This document shows positions 17,454-27,399 of a DNA stretch of 64,000 bases, piece by piece. Below the pieces are notes generated by a model. The model saw only the letters and a program-made list of their open reading frames with translations, ran no database searches and was not told the DNA's origin. Numbering within the stretch: position 1 is the stretch's first letter; the number at the start of each line of letters is the position of its first letter. Source of the DNA: Ferrimonas balearica DSM 9799 (GTDB taxonomy: Bacteria > Pseudomonadota > Gammaproteobacteria > Enterobacterales > Shewanellaceae); assembly GCF_000148645.1 (NCBI RefSeq), contig NC_014541.1:2131139-2195138 (forward strand), written 5' to 3'. The position numbers were made by a program, and so were the translations under genes.

Positions 17454-18644
17454 TCAGGAGACCGCTGCGATCGCTTTGATCAGCGCTGGCAGGTTGGACT
17501 CGGTCATGCCTGCGACGTTGATGCGGCCGGAACCCACGATGTAGATACCGAACTCCTGCTTAAGCTGCTCAACCTGGTCTTTGTTCAGGCCTGAGAAGCT
17601 GAACATGCCGTTCTGCTGCTCGATAAAGCCAAAGTCACCTTCTACGCCAGCGTCCGCCAGCCCTTTAACGAAAGCGGTACGCATACGGTGAATGCGCTGA
17701 CACATCTGAGCCAGTTCGTCCAGCCACAGGGCTTTCAGCTCAGCGTCTGCCAGGATGGTCGCCACAACCTGAGCGCCGTGAGACGGCGGGTTGGAGTAGT
17801 TGGTGCGAATAACACGCTTAACCTGAGACATGCCGCGCTCTGCCGCATCGGCATCTGCGGCAACCAGGGTCAGTGCGCCGATGCGCTCGTTATAGAGGCC
17901 GAAGTTCTTGGAGAAGGAGCTGGCGACCATCAGTTCATTCAGCTCACCAGCAAAGTGGCGCAGGCCGGCAGCGTCGCTTTCCACATCCTTGGCAAAGCCC
18001 TGGTAGGCAAAATCGAACAGCGGCAACCAGCCTTTGGCCTTGGCACTGCTCGCCATCTGCTGCCACTGCGACAGAGACGGGTCAACGCCAGTCGGGTTGT
18101 GGCAGCAGCCGTGCAGAATGACCACGTCATCACTGCCCATGCTGTCCAAATCGGCCATCAGGCCGTCAAAGTCGAGGGTATTATTTGCGGCGTCGTAATA
18201 GCGGTACTCTTTCACTTCCAGACCCGCGCTTTCGAAGATGCCGCGGTGGTTTGCCCATGACGGGTTGGAGATCCAGACGCGCTTGCCGCTGAGGTTGGAG
18301 GCGATAAAGTCCGCTGCGATGCGCAGCGCGCCGGTGCCACCTGGGGCCTGTGCCGCACGGGCACGTTGGGCCTGAACAACATCGTGCTCGGCACCGAACA
18401 GTAAGCCCAGAACTTGCTCACGATACGCCGGGTGGCCATCGATACCCAGATAGCCCTTGGTGGTTTCGGTTTCCAGCACACGGGCTTCTGCGTGTTTCAC
18501 GCAGGTGAGGATCGGCGTTTGGCCGGCTTCATCCTTGTAAACACCAACACCAAGGTTGATTTTGTCTTCACGGGGGTCAGCGCGGAACGCTTCGTTGAGG
18601 CCAAGGATCGGGTCGGCAGGAGCAAGTTCTATCTTTTCAAACAT
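17454..18644 (-). CDS. aspC: aromatic/aspartate aminotransferase
   Basis: This PLP enzyme transfers amino groups between glutamate and oxaloacetate or aromatic keto acids. The 396-residue protein is the normal length for class I aspartate aminotransferases. Visible signatures are [11 protein letters not shown] near the N-terminus, [13 protein letters not shown] in the cofactor site, and [16 protein letters not shown] with the PLP lysine. Whether it prefers aspartate (AspC) or tyrosine (TyrB) cannot be decided from sequence by eye. It is a single-gene unit with its own terminator. Confidence 0.92.
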   Translation of the reverse strand: MFEKIELAPADPILGLNEAFRADPREDKINLGVGVYKDEAGQTPILTCVKHAEARVLETETTKGYLGIDGHPAYREQVLGLLFGAEHDVVQAQRARAAQAPGGTGALRIAADFIASNLSGKRVWISNPSWANHRGIFESAGLEVKEYRYYDAANNTLDFDGLMADLDSMGSDDVVILHGCCHNPTGVDPSLSQWQQMASSAKAKGWLPLFDFAYQGFAKDVESDAAGLRHFAGELNELMVASSFSKNFGLYNERIGALTLVAADADAAERGMSQVKRVIRTNYSNPPSHGAQVVATILADAELKALWLDELAQMCQRIHRMRTAFVKGLADAGVEGDFGFIEQQNGMFSFSGLNKDQVEQLKQEFGIYIVGSGRINVAGMTESNLPALIKAIAAVS

Positions 18645-18708
18645 GGGCTTAAGGGCTTACAGCTAGAGGAGAGTCGAGCGCCCGTTATACCATGCTGGCC
18701 AGCGCCTG

Positions 18709-19758
18709 TCAGCGGGACGATTCGCTTCGTCCGGTCATCTCGACGAAGCCCTGGCCGGGATGCGTTCCAAAGACCCGCACCGGACCCTCCCAATATAAAA
18801 TATCCAACTTGTTGCGTTGATCCTGCGAACGGGTGCGGATCGTCAGCGAAATCTCCCGTTCCGGGATGTTCAGTTTCCACTCGACCGGGTATTGGGCGCC
18901 ATCCAGTGTCACCCACTGAGTCGCCCGCCAGTCGATGACGTCATTCACCAAGGTGATGACCTCTGCATTGGCGCTGATCAAGCTGCCATCACAGTGCGGC
19001 GCATTGCCTTCCGCCGGTCGAAGGCAAAACAGCATTAGATTGTGCCCATCAGCCAACTGCAGCCCCATCCAATCCCAACCAACAAAACGATCATCCAGCA
19101 GCGCTGACGACCACTCCCTGTCGAGCCAGGCCTCGCCCTTTACCGAGCGCCAGCCCGTACCATCGTCGAGATGTCCCGATACCTGAAGACGCGGCAGACT
19201 GTAGTAGTAAGACGCGAGGCTGCCGTCGCCACTCTTATCACTGAATCCCCGGTCACCATGGGCCACTAAAGGGCTGTCACTCAGACTCAAAGCGACCGCA
19301 AAGTTCTGCTCGCTGGCCACCAACTGCAATGGCTGAAAGGCATTACCGACGCTGCGCAGCCACCAGTGGTCGATTCCGGCCGCGAAGGGTTGGGCGGTGA
19401 TCTGAACCTGAGGCGCCCTGCCCTGACGTTGCCAGGCCCGATGGCGGTCGCCGGACTCATGCATCATATGGCCGAGATACCCCTGGCCCTGCCAGAGGGT
19501 CTCGTCACCTTCTGCCCCGCGAAAGCGGAACAGTGTCCATTGCAGACCGTGATGTTGGCCCCGTTCATCTTCAAGATTGGCCGTCACGTACCACCATTCC
19601 AGACCGTATTCAGGGTGAGCGCCATGATCACGAGGAAACGACAGTGCCATCCCCGGAACAACATCTTTGCCACTGCCCGCGCTGATAAAGGGCGCCGGAT
19701 CCGAGGCTTTGTGGCAGGCGGTCAACAGCAGAACCCACGCAATCCATGCCCACCTCAT
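18709..19758 (-). CDS. attH: AttH-like lipoprotein with lipocalin/CrtC-type domain
   Basis: The ATG at 19758 overlaps the stop of the permease gene and gives a signal with a lipobox, LLLTAC, so the protein (349 aa) is probably lipidated. The mature part has FPRDHGAHPEYGLEWWYVT and later LDREWSSALL and GWDWMGLQL, the signatures of the CrtC/hydroxyneurosporene-synthase-like AttH family of lipocalin-like beta barrels. It ends the operon attE-attFG-attH, whose ABC components are upstream. The substrate is unknown; a role in handling a hydrophobic compound at the envelope is inference. Confidence 0.85.
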   Translation of the reverse strand: MRWAWIAWVLLLTACHKASDPAPFISAGSGKDVVPGMALSFPRDHGAHPEYGLEWWYVTANLEDERGQHHGLQWTLFRFRGAEGDETLWQGQGYLGHMMHESGDRHRAWQRQGRAPQVQITAQPFAAGIDHWWLRSVGNAFQPLQLVASEQNFAVALSLSDSPLVAHGDRGFSDKSGDGSLASYYYSLPRLQVSGHLDDGTGWRSVKGEAWLDREWSSALLDDRFVGWDWMGLQLADGHNLMLFCLRPAEGNAPHCDGSLISANAEVITLVNDVIDWRATQWVTLDGAQYPVEWKLNIPEREISLTIRTRSQDQRNKLDILYWEGPVRVFGTHPGQGFVEMTGRSESSR

Positions 19759-22106
19759 TACACTCCCTCCGTCGCGATCATGCTGGCCGCTGGCGTTTTC
19801 AGCTCTCTGGCCGCCGGCCACAACGCCAACAGCAATCCACCAAACAGCGCTGCGGCAAGGTAGGGCCACCAATGGCCACTTAAAGGATTGACCGCCATGG
19901 TCCAGCCAAAGCTCAGCGGGTTGACCAGACTGAGCAGTTGATAGCCCAACACCTGGCCGCCGAGTACGCCGATCAGTAAAATCGCCACCAGTAACGCGAA
20001 CAGCTGCCACAGCCGCGCCAGCATCAATTGGCGGGGTGTGCAGCCCAAGGCCAGTAATACGCCATGGTCATGCCGCCACAATCGACTGGCCGACGCCACA
20101 CTGGCCAGCCAGCTGACAAAGGCCACCAGGAGAGTCAGGCTAGCCAACGCATCGGTAATCACAAAGGTCCGTGAGAACAGGGTCAGCGCCAGTTGACGAA
20201 TGTCACCCTGGGGGCGGATGGCGCCATCGGGAATCCCTATCTCGCTCAGGCGTTGTCTGACCCAATCGGGGTTGCCCGGGGTGGTCACCGCCAACCCTTC
20301 CAGCGGCACGGTGCCCAGCGACGCCTCGACGACCTGCCGCTGCAACACCAGGTGCCCCGCAGGATTGCCATAGTCGTATTGGATGCCCGCAAGGCGACAC
20401 TCCATATTGCCCTGGCCGCTGTTGACCTGAAGTACCTGGCCCAGTTCAAGGCCCAACTTCAGTGCTAAAGGCTCATTGGCAATGCATCCGCCCTGCCCCA
20501 ACTGGCCCCACCAATCGTTGCCGGCCTCCTTCAGGTGGACAAAGGGCCATGGCGTCGCGCCGGGCTCGTGCACCACCAGTCGAATCGGGGTATCGGCAAG
20601 CTCGGCATCCCGGGAACCGATGGTCTCGACATAGACCTCGGGGGGCAAAGCAGCCAATTGCTTCTGCCACGTTTTCAGTGACGGTTCGCTGCCGCCAATG
20701 TAGTGATCGGCAAACAGTCGTTGATTCAGGTGATCCACCAACGCTTGCTCAAAGGAACCCACCATTACGCGCGTGGACACCGCCATGGCCAGTGCCAGGG
20801 TGATGGCCATGGCCGCTAATGAAAGGTGGCGACGCTGCGCGGCCTGATCAGACACCGCCCACAGCAACGTGGCGGCTTCCCCCGGCCACATGGACAAGCT
20901 GAAGCGCCCCAATAACCGTTGAACCAGCGCCATCAGCCCGGGAGCGAGCAACAACAGGCTCAGTACCGTCAGTCCACAGACCAGCAGCGCCTGCCAACCG
21001 GTGTCGGCCTGCCACCACAACAGTGCGGTTGCTGCCATCACCAATGGCGTGATCCACCGCCCCCAACGACTGCGGGGACGCCACAGCAGCCAGGCTCCCA
21101 TGACCAACATCGAGGTCCACAACAGTACCGCCGCTTCCAAAGCCTGCCAAGGGGTCCAATAGACACTCAGGTTCTGCCGAAGCCCGTAGAGGTTAACCAG
21201 GGTATCCCCCAGTCCCGGGGCCAACAGTTTGGCCAGCTCAACGCCGAGCATGCTGCCGATAAAACCGCACAACAGCGCCAACGCCGTCCATTCCATTAAC
21301 AGCACCACCAGATAGCCGCGACGGGTAATGCCCAGCTGGTGCATCACTCTGTGGGCACGCTGACGCTTCTGCAACAAGCGTTCGAAGGCGTGAAACGCCA
21401 GCAATAAGGCCACCAGAAAGGCCAATACGGACAGCGCGGTCAGGTTCAGATTTAACGCGGCCAGTAAGCTGTCCTGGGCAGGGTCGTGCTTGGCGGTCAG
21501 ATTGAGGTGGGGAGGCAACAGGCGTTCAATCAGTGAACGCTGGGCGTCTGTAAGTTCCGGCAGGGTCAGATAGGTGAGAAAGTCGCCGCTTTCCAGAACC
21601 CGGGACAATGGAGCCAGGTCGAGTAACAAAAAGGGGCCGAGATCGTCAATCAGGGTCAGCGGAGGCAAACGATCCCCGTTGGCCAACACCAGTTGCTGTC
21701 CGGCATCCCAGCCTCGGCGCTCAGCCAACTTGCGGTCCGCCAACAGCGCCCAGTCACCATCAAAGGCCAGCGTGGACGTGCCGGGGTTGTGCAAGCGCAG
21801 CCAGTCGCCATTATCGAGCAGAGCCTGCCCCTCCAGCATGGGCTCCGCATCAATGCCGGCCCGACGCAGGGACAGCCACAGGTCGATATCGATTCGGTGG
21901 CCACTGATGGCGGATTGGATGCGCCACGGTCTGGGTTGTTCGGTCTGGGCGCTGGCGTCGGCAAAGCTGGTTCTGGCTGAGCGGTTCAGCACTTCGATGG
22001 CGCTCAACAGGGCCGCAGCATTGATTAGGCCCAGCAGCAGCCACAGCATCAAACCGCGGTGGCGACGCCACTCTCCGGTAACCCAGCGCCACCAAAGCCC
22101 ACTCAT
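19758..22106 (-). CDS. attFG: ABC transporter permease, AttF/AttG fusion (FtsX-type)
   Basis: The 782-residue protein has an N-terminal helix (about 16-38), a periplasmic domain, three helices around 230-350, several more around 360-410, a second periplasmic domain, and three helices near the C-terminus (about 640-770). This duplicated FtsX/MacB-like layout matches the AttF-AttG permease of AttEFGH-type exporters. It overlaps attE upstream (ATGA) and attH downstream, so all three are translationally coupled. It would work with AttE at the inner membrane to move a lipid-like or lipoprotein substrate (inference). Confidence 0.87.
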   Translation of the reverse strand: MSGLWWRWVTGEWRRHRGLMLWLLLGLINAAALLSAIEVLNRSARTSFADASAQTEQPRPWRIQSAISGHRIDIDLWLSLRRAGIDAEPMLEGQALLDNGDWLRLHNPGTSTLAFDGDWALLADRKLAERRGWDAGQQLVLANGDRLPPLTLIDDLGPFLLLDLAPLSRVLESGDFLTYLTLPELTDAQRSLIERLLPPHLNLTAKHDPAQDSLLAALNLNLTALSVLAFLVALLLAFHAFERLLQKRQRAHRVMHQLGITRRGYLVVLLMEWTALALLCGFIGSMLGVELAKLLAPGLGDTLVNLYGLRQNLSVYWTPWQALEAAVLLWTSMLVMGAWLLWRPRSRWGRWITPLVMAATALLWWQADTGWQALLVCGLTVLSLLLLAPGLMALVQRLLGRFSLSMWPGEAATLLWAVSDQAAQRRHLSLAAMAITLALAMAVSTRVMVGSFEQALVDHLNQRLFADHYIGGSEPSLKTWQKQLAALPPEVYVETIGSRDAELADTPIRLVVHEPGATPWPFVHLKEAGNDWWGQLGQGGCIANEPLALKLGLELGQVLQVNSGQGNMECRLAGIQYDYGNPAGHLVLQRQVVEASLGTVPLEGLAVTTPGNPDWVRQRLSEIGIPDGAIRPQGDIRQLALTLFSRTFVITDALASLTLLVAFVSWLASVASASRLWRHDHGVLLALGCTPRQLMLARLWQLFALLVAILLIGVLGGQVLGYQLLSLVNPLSFGWTMAVNPLSGHWWPYLAAALFGGLLLALWPAARELKTPAASMIATEGV

Positions 22107-22771
22107 GGTCGGTCTGCCTGGTGCAGTTGTCCGTTGTGAAGGCGCAGTTGGTATTCGAACCCGCTGGCCAGACTTTGGCTGTGCGTAACCATCACCACGG
22201 TACTGCCCTGTTCCCGGGCTAACCGCTTCAGCTGGCTGACCACCTTGTGGCTGTTGCTTTCATCCAGATTGCCGGTGGGCTCATCGGCTAACACCAGCCC
22301 CGGCTCATGCACCAGCGCCCGGCAAACCGCAACCCGCTGCTGCTCACCCCCACTGAGCTGATTTGGTAAACGTGACATCAGGTGATCGATTCCGAGCGCC
22401 TCGGCCAGTGCCTCAAGGCGAAGCGGCTTACCACTGCGCCCCAACAGACGATGAGGCAGCAGCAGGTTGTCCAGGATCGAGAGACTTTCGAGCAGCTGGA
22501 ACTGCTGAAAAACGATGCCGATATGGCGTCGATACAGGGCCAGCTCCGTCGCTGAGCGACCCACCAGCGACTGCCCCATCACATTGACCTCACCCCGCTG
22601 ACAGGGTTCGAGGCCCGCCAACAGGTTGAGCAGTGTGGTTTTGCCGGTTCCGCTGTCACCCACCAGACTGCACTGCGCGCCCGCGGGCAGTGAGAGGCTC
22701 AGGTCCTGCAGGATGGGCCGGGGTTGGGTGCCGTCCAAACGACTAAAGTGCAACGCGTTGATCTCAATCAT
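22103..22771 (-). CDS. attE: ABC transporter ATP-binding protein (LolD-like), AttE
   Basis: The ATG at 22771 is preceded by AAGGTG at good spacing; a GTG two codons upstream is less likely. The 222-residue ATPase has Walker A GDSGTGKTT, a Q-loop in GIVFQQFQLLE, the signature LSGGEQQRVAVCRAL and Walker B VLADEPTGNLDE. It belongs to the LolD/MacB group that energises FtsX-type permeases, here the adjacent AttFG. It is the first gene of the three-gene operon. Confidence 0.92.
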   Translation of the reverse strand: MIEINALHFSRLDGTQPRPILQDLSLSLPAGAQCSLVGDSGTGKTTLLNLLAGLEPCQRGEVNVMGQSLVGRSATELALYRRHIGIVFQQFQLLESLSILDNLLLPHRLLGRSGKPLRLEALAEALGIDHLMSRLPNQLSGGEQQRVAVCRALVHEPGLVLADEPTGNLDESNSHKVVSQLKRLAREQGSTVVMVTHSQSLASGFEYQLRLHNGQLHQADRP

Positions 22772-22804
22772 GATCACACCTTACGACAGGAACCGGGTTC
22801 AGGC

Positions 22805-23767
22805 TCACCCTTTGGTGAAAAAATTCCCTTCTGCGAGCAACCGGTCGACCATGCCCCGGCTGTAATCATTGATTTTCCAGTGTTCAGGCGCCCAGCCATC
22901 AAGAAACCGGGCAAAGTCCGCCACCGCCACCGGGTACAACTGCCGCCATTCCGATTCGAGGTCGGCCCATTGCGGCGCGGCCAGGCTCAAAGCCGATTGC
23001 AGTGCGCTGAAATAATAGTCCAGCCAGTGTTCCGCCTCGGCCGCCAATCGGGGACCATCCAGCTCACTGCCCAGAAAGTAAGCTACGTCGACGACCCCAG
23101 GTCCGTGGCCTACGTATTGAAAGTCCACGGCGGCGACCCGGTCCGCACCAAAGCAGAAGTTCGCGACCTTGGCATCACCGTGCACCAGAGTTTGCCAGCG
23201 GGCGTTGGCGAGGCAGCGATCCAGTTGCGCTGCGGCTCGCTTAAGCGAAGTATCCTGCATCCGCTGCCACTCCTCCTGACGGGTGGCCAGATGCCAGTAT
23301 CCGCCCCGTGCCCACAGTTGCTCATCCCTGACGTTAAGGAAGCGGGCATGAAACTGCGCCAACCATTCGAGGCACAGGGTGATCTGATGGGGTGACAGCG
23401 ACTCCGGTCGCCCTGCAAATCCCTCAGCGTCGAGATCGGAGAGCAGCAGGTAAGTGGTGCCATCCTCGCTGAACGTCCCGAGCGTATTGGGCCAGTACGC
23501 AGCGGCGGGCGAGAAATGCTGATACCAGTGCTGCTCGACCCGATAGCTGGTCAGTTTTCGCTGGTGGCCCACCTCGCTGTGCCAGCCTCTTGGGTGTTGG
23601 ACTTCGTTCGGCGGCGCGATCCGCTTCACGATGATGGTACGGCCATCGTCCAGTTGCCAGCGCTCTATCGCACCATAACCACTCCACAGAGACTGCAGGG
23701 TATCGACTAACTGGGGCGGTTTCTGACCCAAATACTTGCCCAGCCTAAGGGCCGTTTGCTGACTCAT
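22805..23767 (-). CDS. aminoglycoside phosphotransferase/choline-kinase-fold protein
   Basis: The 320-residue protein has the kinase-fold landmarks of small-molecule phosphotransferases: a Lys in TIIVKRIAPP, the catalytic loop LVHGDAKVANF and the metal-binding AAVDFQYVGHGP. The pattern is closest to the DUF1679/ecdysteroid-kinase-like branch. The substrate is unknown. It overlaps the start region of the yjdF-like gene's 3' end by four bases. Aminoglycoside resistance is not implied by the fold. Confidence 0.8.
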   Translation of the reverse strand: MSQQTALRLGKYLGQKPPQLVDTLQSLWSGYGAIERWQLDDGRTIIVKRIAPPNEVQHPRGWHSEVGHQRKLTSYRVEQHWYQHFSPAAAYWPNTLGTFSEDGTTYLLLSDLDAEGFAGRPESLSPHQITLCLEWLAQFHARFLNVRDEQLWARGGYWHLATRQEEWQRMQDTSLKRAAAQLDRCLANARWQTLVHGDAKVANFCFGADRVAAVDFQYVGHGPGVVDVAYFLGSELDGPRLAAEAEHWLDYYFSALQSALSLAAPQWADLESEWRQLYPVAVADFARFLDGWAPEHWKINDYSRGMVDRLLAEGNFFTKG

Positions 23768-24363
23768 AGTTTTGCGAGCTGTTTATCGTGCCAGCGCGAC
23801 AGCAGCACTAAAGCGGCAATGGCGCCGGTCAGGGCAAACGCCATATCAGACTGGGTGTCCCAGGCGTAACCCTGAGTGCCAAGAAACGCTTCGGCAGATT
23901 GGCCGCTGGCGAGCGCGACCCACCATTCAATCAGTTCGTAGAAGGCGCTGAACGCGAGGCAGATGGAAACCACAAACAGGGTCATCCAGCCGTGACTTTT
24001 CACGACCTGCCGACGAATGAGGATTTCACGGGCCAAAATGGCAGGCACAAAGCCCTGCATCAGGTGGCCAACTTTGTCGTAGTTGTTTCGCTCGAAACCA
24101 AACCAGGGCTTGATGGTGTCAAACAGGGGCACTTCCGCGTAGGTGTAGTGCCCGCCAACCATCAGCACGATACAGTGCGCCAGAATCAGCAGATAGAGCA
24201 TGGGGGTCAGGGGAAAGCGACGGTAGGTCGCGACCAGAAGGACGGCGCCGATCAGCGCAGGCAAAACTTCCAGAAACCAGGTAAAGGTGTCTTTCGGCTG
24301 GTAACCGGACCAGAGCAGCACTGCAGTAAAGCAGCCTGCCCACAGGAATGATTTGGTGTTCAA
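23764..24363 (-). CDS. yjdF: YjdF-like membrane protein (DUF2238)
   Basis: The product (about 199 aa) matches E. coli YjdF in its hallmark segments LILAHCIVLMVGGHYTY, NNYDKVGHLMQGFVPA, FYELIEWWVAL and WDTQSDM. It has five or six membrane helices and conserved His, Asp and Glu residues inside them, suggesting an intramembrane enzyme or metal site, but no function is established. No ATG or GTG gives a family-length start; a TTG at 24363 (LNTKSFLW) does and is my choice. It overlaps the kinase-fold gene downstream. Confidence 0.85.
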   Translation of the reverse strand: MNTKSFLWAGCFTAVLLWSGYQPKDTFTWFLEVLPALIGAVLLVATYRRFPLTPMLYLLILAHCIVLMVGGHYTYAEVPLFDTIKPWFGFERNNYDKVGHLMQGFVPAILAREILIRRQVVKSHGWMTLFVVSICLAFSAFYELIEWWVALASGQSAEAFLGTQGYAWDTQSDMAFALTGAIAALVLLSRWHDKQLAKL

Positions 24364-24427
24364 TGTAAAAAACTCGCTGGGTGGACAGGTAGTTATGGTA
24401 ACCCGCGGGGAGGGGCAACGGCGACCC

Positions 24428-24880
24428 TCACCGCAAGCGGCCCTGTTGACCGAGTCGCTTGCTGTACAGATAAAGCAGCAACGCCACGACAAAAATGGTG
24501 GCGGTAAAGCCCAGGGAGAAAGGATCGCCAATCACCGCCATGCCATCCACCATCAGGTAGTTGTGTACGGTGGTCAGAACCATCGCCAGTAACGAAATCA
24601 GGAACACGCCGATGGCCAGACGACGGCGCATCAGCAGCAGGATAGCCCCCAGCACCCCACCCCACACAGCGATGGCCCAAGCGGCAACCACCCAGGAGGG
24701 GAAACCGTAGAAAAACGCCAGTTGTTCCTGACTAAACTGGGCCATGTACTCACTGTTTCGGGTCTGGGTCAGGAGGTAATCCATCGCTCCCATCCCATTC
24801 CAAAGCAGCGCCAGTATCCCCACCAGCCATAGATGCCAGGGAGTGGATGGCGTTTGCGTGCTGAACAGGGAGCGAGCCAT
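24428..24880 (-). CDS. four-helix membrane protein, unknown function
   Basis: The ATG at 24880 has an AAGGA Shine-Dalgarno and gives 150 residues. Four hydrophobic helices are visible (about 18-35, 60-80, 82-105 and 120-142), with a basic MRRR between the second and third. I do not recognise the family. It lies 65 bp upstream of the yjdF-like gene and may share its transcript. Confidence 0.7.
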   Translation of the reverse strand: MARSLFSTQTPSTPWHLWLVGILALLWNGMGAMDYLLTQTRNSEYMAQFSQEQLAFFYGFPSWVVAAWAIAVWGGVLGAILLLMRRRLAIGVFLISLLAMVLTTVHNYLMVDGMAVIGDPFSLGFTATIFVVALLLYLYSKRLGQQGRLR

Positions 24881-24946
24881 AGCCGGTATCCTTAGTTGAA
24901 ACGCTCTTTCGACCCTAGACCCTGTCCGGTCGTGACGCAACCCGGC

Positions 24947-26140
24947 TCAGCGCCTTAGTTCGGCCTGAATCAGGAGGTTGCGTGGTGTGACCGCTCGGTC
25001 GGTAAAGCGACTCAGGGTCACGTGATAACCCTGCTCGACGAGAAAGCAGACCCTGTCCAGCACCAGAAAAAGCTCAAGCGGACGGGCAAAGACTGCCCTG
25101 ACCAGACTAAGGCGCCGCAGGCGATGCCAGCGCTGTTCCCCCTCGCGCTGCCAATGAGGCCAGTCCACGTCCTCGCCAAGCGTGACTGACTTGCGCTCAG
25201 CCGCCCAGCGGCAGAAACCCTCAAAGCCCTGGCCCAGCAGCGCCTTAGGACAGGAGGGCACGCCTTCATCCCGGCGCTCTGGTGCCAACCGTTCTATCAG
25301 GGCCTGATAGCCCAAACGGAAAGCCATCTCGGTGGCTCGCAACCGTTGCACCCGTGCCGGGGCCGTGGCGGTTTCCTGTACCGCAATGCGTAACTCATCA
25401 CGACTTAGCGCCAATTGGCATGCCTGGCCCTGCCGGGAAAACGGCCGGTAGTGTGACTGAGCGGTCAGGTGGTAACAACAGGGGCTGATGGTGAGCCCTT
25501 GGGTACCGCGCTTGATCGCGTGTCGAATTAAGCTGGCATGGAGATCACCACAAGCGTGAAGCGCCACCGCATGCTGGGTCGGTTTAACCGCGTTGGCGGT
25601 TTCTGGTGTCAACGCATCAGCACAGACAAACTGCTGAGGCAGCGCGGCACGCAATGCCAGTTGTTCCCCCTCCTGACACAGGATTTGATCCCACTCCAGG
25701 CTGGTTACCGCAACCTCACACTGCTGGCTGATCAATCGACCAAGGTGGCCCTTTCCTGCGCACCATTCCAGCACCGGTGCCTTGGGTTGGCCCAGTGCGC
25801 CAACAAAAGCGGTGATCTGTTGCCATTTCCGGCCGGGAATATGGGCGAACTGTCGCCCCTGGCGAGGCGCCGCAGCGTGCTCCTCAGCCACTGGCACTGC
25901 AAGCAATGGAGCTAATTGGCCCAGCGTCGGCAACACGTCGGCAAATCGCGCCAGAGCCTGCTCTGGGTGCTGCTCAAGATGCGCAACGGTGGCATCATCC
26001 AGCGACAACACCTGGTGGGCCAGTTGTGGATGTTGTTGGATCCAGGCCGGTGTGAGATCGCGAAACGGGTTGGCTCGCCAAAGCGACTGGTGGGCGTTCA
26101 GTTGGTCAGCCAGGCGTTGCAAGCGGGAGTGGTGGGACAT
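24947..26140 (-). CDS. SAM-dependent methyltransferase, METTL25-like (Methyltransf_32)
   Basis: The 397-residue protein has a SAM-binding motif VLEWCAGKGHLGRL near residue 140, then HACGDLHASL and ISPCCYHLT, the signature pair of the METTL25/RRNAD1 family. In eukaryotes METTL25-like enzymes modify histidine-containing targets; the bacterial substrate is unknown to me. The first 100 residues form a helical domain without similarity I can name. It is encoded between a membrane protein and a diguanylate cyclase. Confidence 0.8.
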   Translation of the reverse strand: MSHHSRLQRLADQLNAHQSLWRANPFRDLTPAWIQQHPQLAHQVLSLDDATVAHLEQHPEQALARFADVLPTLGQLAPLLAVPVAEEHAAAPRQGRQFAHIPGRKWQQITAFVGALGQPKAPVLEWCAGKGHLGRLISQQCEVAVTSLEWDQILCQEGEQLALRAALPQQFVCADALTPETANAVKPTQHAVALHACGDLHASLIRHAIKRGTQGLTISPCCYHLTAQSHYRPFSRQGQACQLALSRDELRIAVQETATAPARVQRLRATEMAFRLGYQALIERLAPERRDEGVPSCPKALLGQGFEGFCRWAAERKSVTLGEDVDWPHWQREGEQRWHRLRRLSLVRAVFARPLELFLVLDRVCFLVEQGYHVTLSRFTDRAVTPRNLLIQAELRR

Positions 26141-26187
26141 GGTGCCAAACGGAGAAGGGGAAAACGTTATGGTACCAAATGGCCGGG

Positions 26188-27315
26188 TCAGCCCAAAACG
26201 ATCCGGTTCCTGCCCTCCTCTTTGGCCCGGTACAACGCCATATCCGCGCGTTTCAGCACCGTGCCGATCTGTTCATGCTGACCGTGACGCTGGGCAACGC
26301 CAACACTGATGGTCAAGGAGGCCCTCACCGGCAGTGTATTCCCATCTTTGCCACTTTGGGTGACCACCATCGTCCCCTCCTCTACCGCGACGCGTAGCGC
26401 TTCCAGGGCCGCCACCACTTCGGTTCGGTTGGCCTTTCGGAACACCAGGGTAAACTCCTCGCCACCGTAGCGGTAGGCACGCGCTCCCTTTACCCGGCGT
26501 AACTTGGTGGCCAGTTCCCGCAGTGCCAGATCGCCCCAGGTGTGACCGTGGGTATCGTTGAAGGCTTTGAAATGGTCGACATCCAGCATGGCGATGTGAA
26601 CCAGCGCGCCGGTATCACTCAGATCGCCGTCCAGAGTTCGTCTTGCCGGCAAGCCGGTCAAACCATCGCGAAACGCCAACCGATAGGCACCATCAAACAC
26701 CACCAGCATCAGAATCCCGGCGATGCCGCTGTAAAGCAGTACCCCACCCGGCCAGGGCATCGGCCAACCGCTGACCAGCCATGCCATCGCCCCAAGCAGC
26801 AGCGGGATAAGGTCCTCTTGCTTGCCCTGCGACAGCGCCCAGAAAAACCGCGCCGCCGGAACCACAAACAGGTAGTGCATCGGCGTATTCAGCAGTCGTG
26901 GGCTGACCATGGGATAGAGCCAATCCCAGGACAGGTGCTGCAGCAACAGGCACTGCCCCACCAACCAGCCCAACCAACCTGCAAGATAAGCTCCAGTAGC
27001 CGGTGCTTTTGGCAACAGCAGCAAGTTAAGCGCCAGCAGCAGGTAGATGTCGTTGGTACTGAGGATAAGCAGTGGCGTCAAACCAGACAGCGGGGATTGG
27101 AACGGGTAAGCAACCAGCAGCAACAGGCCGAGGTAACTGTGGTAAGACAACCGGAAACGCCAGGCCAAACCAATCGCCAATAGAAGCAGCCCCACCGGGA
27201 TAAGCTCCAGCGAGAGGGCATAATGGTTCAGGTGCGCCTGCCAAAGTGGCAGACCGAGCACCACCGCCACCACCACCAGTGCACACCAGAGGATGGGGCT
27301 CAGTTCCCGCGTCAT
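26188..27315 (-). CDS. membrane-bound diguanylate cyclase (GGDEF)
   Basis: The 375-residue protein has about eight N-terminal membrane helices (residues 8-200) and a C-terminal GGDEF domain (about 215-370). The domain keeps the metal site in LDVDHFKAFNDTHGH and an active GGEEF motif, so it should make cyclic di-GMP. The RxxD inhibitory site normally upstream of GGEEF is absent, so product inhibition there is unlikely. The helices probably sense a membrane or periplasmic signal, not known. Confidence 0.92.
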   Translation of the reverse strand: MTRELSPILWCALVVVAVVLGLPLWQAHLNHYALSLELIPVGLLLLAIGLAWRFRLSYHSYLGLLLLVAYPFQSPLSGLTPLLILSTNDIYLLLALNLLLLPKAPATGAYLAGWLGWLVGQCLLLQHLSWDWLYPMVSPRLLNTPMHYLFVVPAARFFWALSQGKQEDLIPLLLGAMAWLVSGWPMPWPGGVLLYSGIAGILMLVVFDGAYRLAFRDGLTGLPARRTLDGDLSDTGALVHIAMLDVDHFKAFNDTHGHTWGDLALRELATKLRRVKGARAYRYGGEEFTLVFRKANRTEVVAALEALRVAVEEGTMVVTQSGKDGNTLPVRASLTISVGVAQRHGQHEQIGTVLKRADMALYRAKEEGRNRIVLG

Positions 27316-27399
27316 AGCGTCGATGCGTATTTAGTGTAAGGCCAAGGTAAGGTGAACAGTCGACGAACAGGAGCCAAAGCTTGAGAGTGGGGACAAAAA

